Assembly: GCF_042646065.1 (NCBI RefSeq)
Contig: NZ_JBHRTA010000031.1
Coordinates: 1 to 49,760, forward strand
Direction: 5' to 3'
Source of the DNA: Parapedobacter deserti
GTDB taxonomy: Bacteria > Bacteroidota > Bacteroidia > Sphingobacteriales > Sphingobacteriaceae
DNA length: 49,760 bases
The notes under the pieces are model-generated. The model searched no databases, was not told where the DNA came from, and saw only the letters and a program-made list of their open reading frames with translations. Shown in pieces: positions 48,651-49,760 of this stretch (its first letter is position 1; each line of letters begins with the position of its first letter). Position numbers and translations under genes: made by a program.

Positions 48651-49511
48651 TTAATCAGGACAATCCTTACTGAGTGAGCTTAATGGTGCATCACCATTTA
48701 TTACATCCTCAACTAATCCCCAATCGGGCCTGTGAACCTGTTTGGGGGCTAAGTTGGATGCTCCCCCATGCTGGTTCACATAATCATTGATCTTATTCTG
48801 AAATGAGGCCCATAGTTCATCTGCCCGATTAAATGGCACCCCACTTACTGACTGCAACAATGCAACAACAAAGGTTGTCAGTCTATCCACCCCCCTTGTG
48901 TAAAAAGTATACGACCCATCATCATTTTGCTCATAACCAAAGTCCCTATTCCCACTCACTGGATGATTGCCGTATTTGGGGTCAAAAATAGTGGAAAAAG
49001 TCCATTTGTCTGTAGAATAATCACTTACAATAACGGATCCGTTGTCATCTAGTACCCCAAAGAGCTCGTCAAAATCTATCGCGATAACAGCACCCAATGG
49101 GTTAGAGGAATTCTATAAAGCAGTCTCATTGACACTATACCATTGATAAGGTTCGAACTCAGTGTAGTCAGTATTTATTAAATAATTGATATTCGTTCGG
49201 ATATGCCGTAAAAATTGTTGAGGAGTGAGCCTTTGTCCATTTACTTCAGGAAGTTGGTCTATCGTGACCGGAAAATAGTCCATATTGACAACTGTGCTGT
49301 AGGCATTATCGATGTCTTGAAGTCTAGCTACCGTTTGCGTGGTAATGCCTGGCCGCATAGTTGTCGTACGCACAATTTCGTCTAGCTTATCAAGCTGCGA
49401 TTGCTGCGGTTTATGCTTCGCGGTAGCTAACCATTTTTTGATGACATCGCACGGGACGTCTGAATCCAATAGAGCAAAAAGCTTGTTCGCGAGTTGCATT
49501 TTCAAAAGCAT
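48651..49511 (-). pseudogene. Polymorphic-toxin-like gene split by an in-frame stop
   Basis: Two frames that look like separate genes (49113-49511 and 48651-49097) are in the same reading frame, divided by one TAG at 49113-49115; the second has only a TTG start. Read through, the protein is about 286 residues: a helical first half (KKWLATAKHKPQQSQLDKLDEI), then GNHPVSGNRDFGYEQNDDGS with YTFYTRGVDRLT, and NDYVNQHGG. The second half recalls C-terminal parts of Bacteroidota secreted or polymorphic-toxin proteins (weak recollection). The gene is most likely inactivated. It overlaps the gene at 49502 by ten bases. Confidence 0.55.
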
Positions 49512-49760
49512 CTCTTTCGTTGTTCACTATCTAACCCATCTATTTCCCTGTTTTGCTGTAGTTCTTCCTCGGAAATATACGGCAGGGCGAAACGATCGAA
49601 GTGATCTAACCATTCTTTCCACTCCCAAAAACGCCAGGGATCAAGCGTAAACGTACGGTAGAGTTGCTTGTCTTTGATGGTGGGGTTAGTATTGAGAAAA
49701 TTATGATACGCGTTATCTCTTGTATCATAGGAAATACCTTTTAGTCTCATTTCGTCAAAT
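49502..49760 (-). CDS. Partial gene at window edge, unknown function
   Basis: The frame runs off the right end of the window; an ATG lies at 49750, but codons before it are also open (FDE), so the true start may be outside. The 82 visible residues contain YRTFTLDPWRFWEWKEWLDH and ALPYISEEELQQ, rich in tryptophan. It overlaps the interrupted gene by ten bases. No family recognised. A frameshift joining it to the next gene is possible. Confidence 0.5.
   Translation of the reverse strand, partial: FDEMRLKGISYDTRDNAYHNFLNTNPTIKDKQLYRTFTLDPWRFWEWKEWLDHFDRFALPYISEEELQQNREIDGLDSEQRKRCF

Noticed and set aside
1..49760. CRISPR array, tRNA, rRNA or intact insertion sequence
   Set aside because: No regularly spaced repeats with unique spacers, no cloverleaf, no rRNA-like stretch and no transposase or integrase were recognised. 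The 43.9-45.7 kb repeats contain genes and are too long for CRISPR.

Overview
The window looks like chromosomal DNA of a Bacteroidota bacterium, most likely of the Sphingobacteriaceae type (inference). The support is a SusC/SusD outer-membrane pair, start-proximal promoter elements of the Bacteroidota form TAnnTTTG, exported proteins ending in a SxAQ/QGQ-like signal-peptide site, a LytTR membrane regulator and many lineage-typical small proteins. I see no rRNA, tRNA, CRISPR array or intact insertion sequence. The first ~5 kb and the last ~6.5 kb are rich in truncated and frameshifted genes, as expected of rearranging accessory DNA.

Layout. 1-4.6 kb: a pRiA4b ORF-3-like gene, a PIN toxin/antitoxin pair, N-terminally truncated WYL and Panacea (DUF4065) genes joined head to head, small fragments, two overlapping unknown genes and a DUF3892 gene. 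4.7-9.0 kb: a two-gene module made of a zinc-ribbon protein and a 1149-residue protein. The large protein combines an N-terminal cold-shock-like fold, a HARP-like segment, a cysteine-rich tail and a C-terminus resembling the SSB tip. 9.1-21.8 kb: one tightly packed leftward operon of six genes: REase-like unknown protein, type III-like Mod, AlbA_2/Schlafen-like protein, type III-like Res, SNF2-type helicase with a degenerate phospholipase-D-like N-terminus, and DUF4391. It has a recognisable promoter at its head and a divergent FRG-domain gene. 22.7-26.9 kb: a PaeR7I/XhoI-type restriction-modification system with an unknown small gene and an XRE-type regulator whose upstream region carries repeated operator-like sequences. 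Together 4.7-26.9 kb is a defence island.

26.9-33.9 kb: a possible structured small RNA, a GC-rich stretch with no convincing gene, then a TlpA-like/SusC/SusD operon ended by a strong terminator. 33.9-37.8 kb: small unknown genes around a Crp/Fnr-type regulator, a LytTR membrane regulator and an excisionase-like DNA-binding protein. 37.9-43.2 kb: a MarR-controlled tripartite drug-efflux operon (TolC, EmrA-like, EmrB-like) with an HdeD-like membrane protein.

43.2-47.1 kb: an orphan zinc-metallopeptidase (HExxH) toxin-like domain followed by three tandem copies of an exported immunity-like gene. Each copy is preceded by the same toxin-tail remnant and leader. The block is bracketed by two copies of a 42-bp sequence and abuts a decayed GtrA/glycosyltransferase locus. 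47.4-49.8 kb: leftward genes of unknown role, including one split by an in-frame stop and one reaching the window edge.

The strongest candidates for undescribed biology are the cold-shock/HARP/SSB-tail protein with its partner, the six-gene type III-like island, the toxin-tail/immunity tandem array, and the structured RNA candidate near 27.1 kb.
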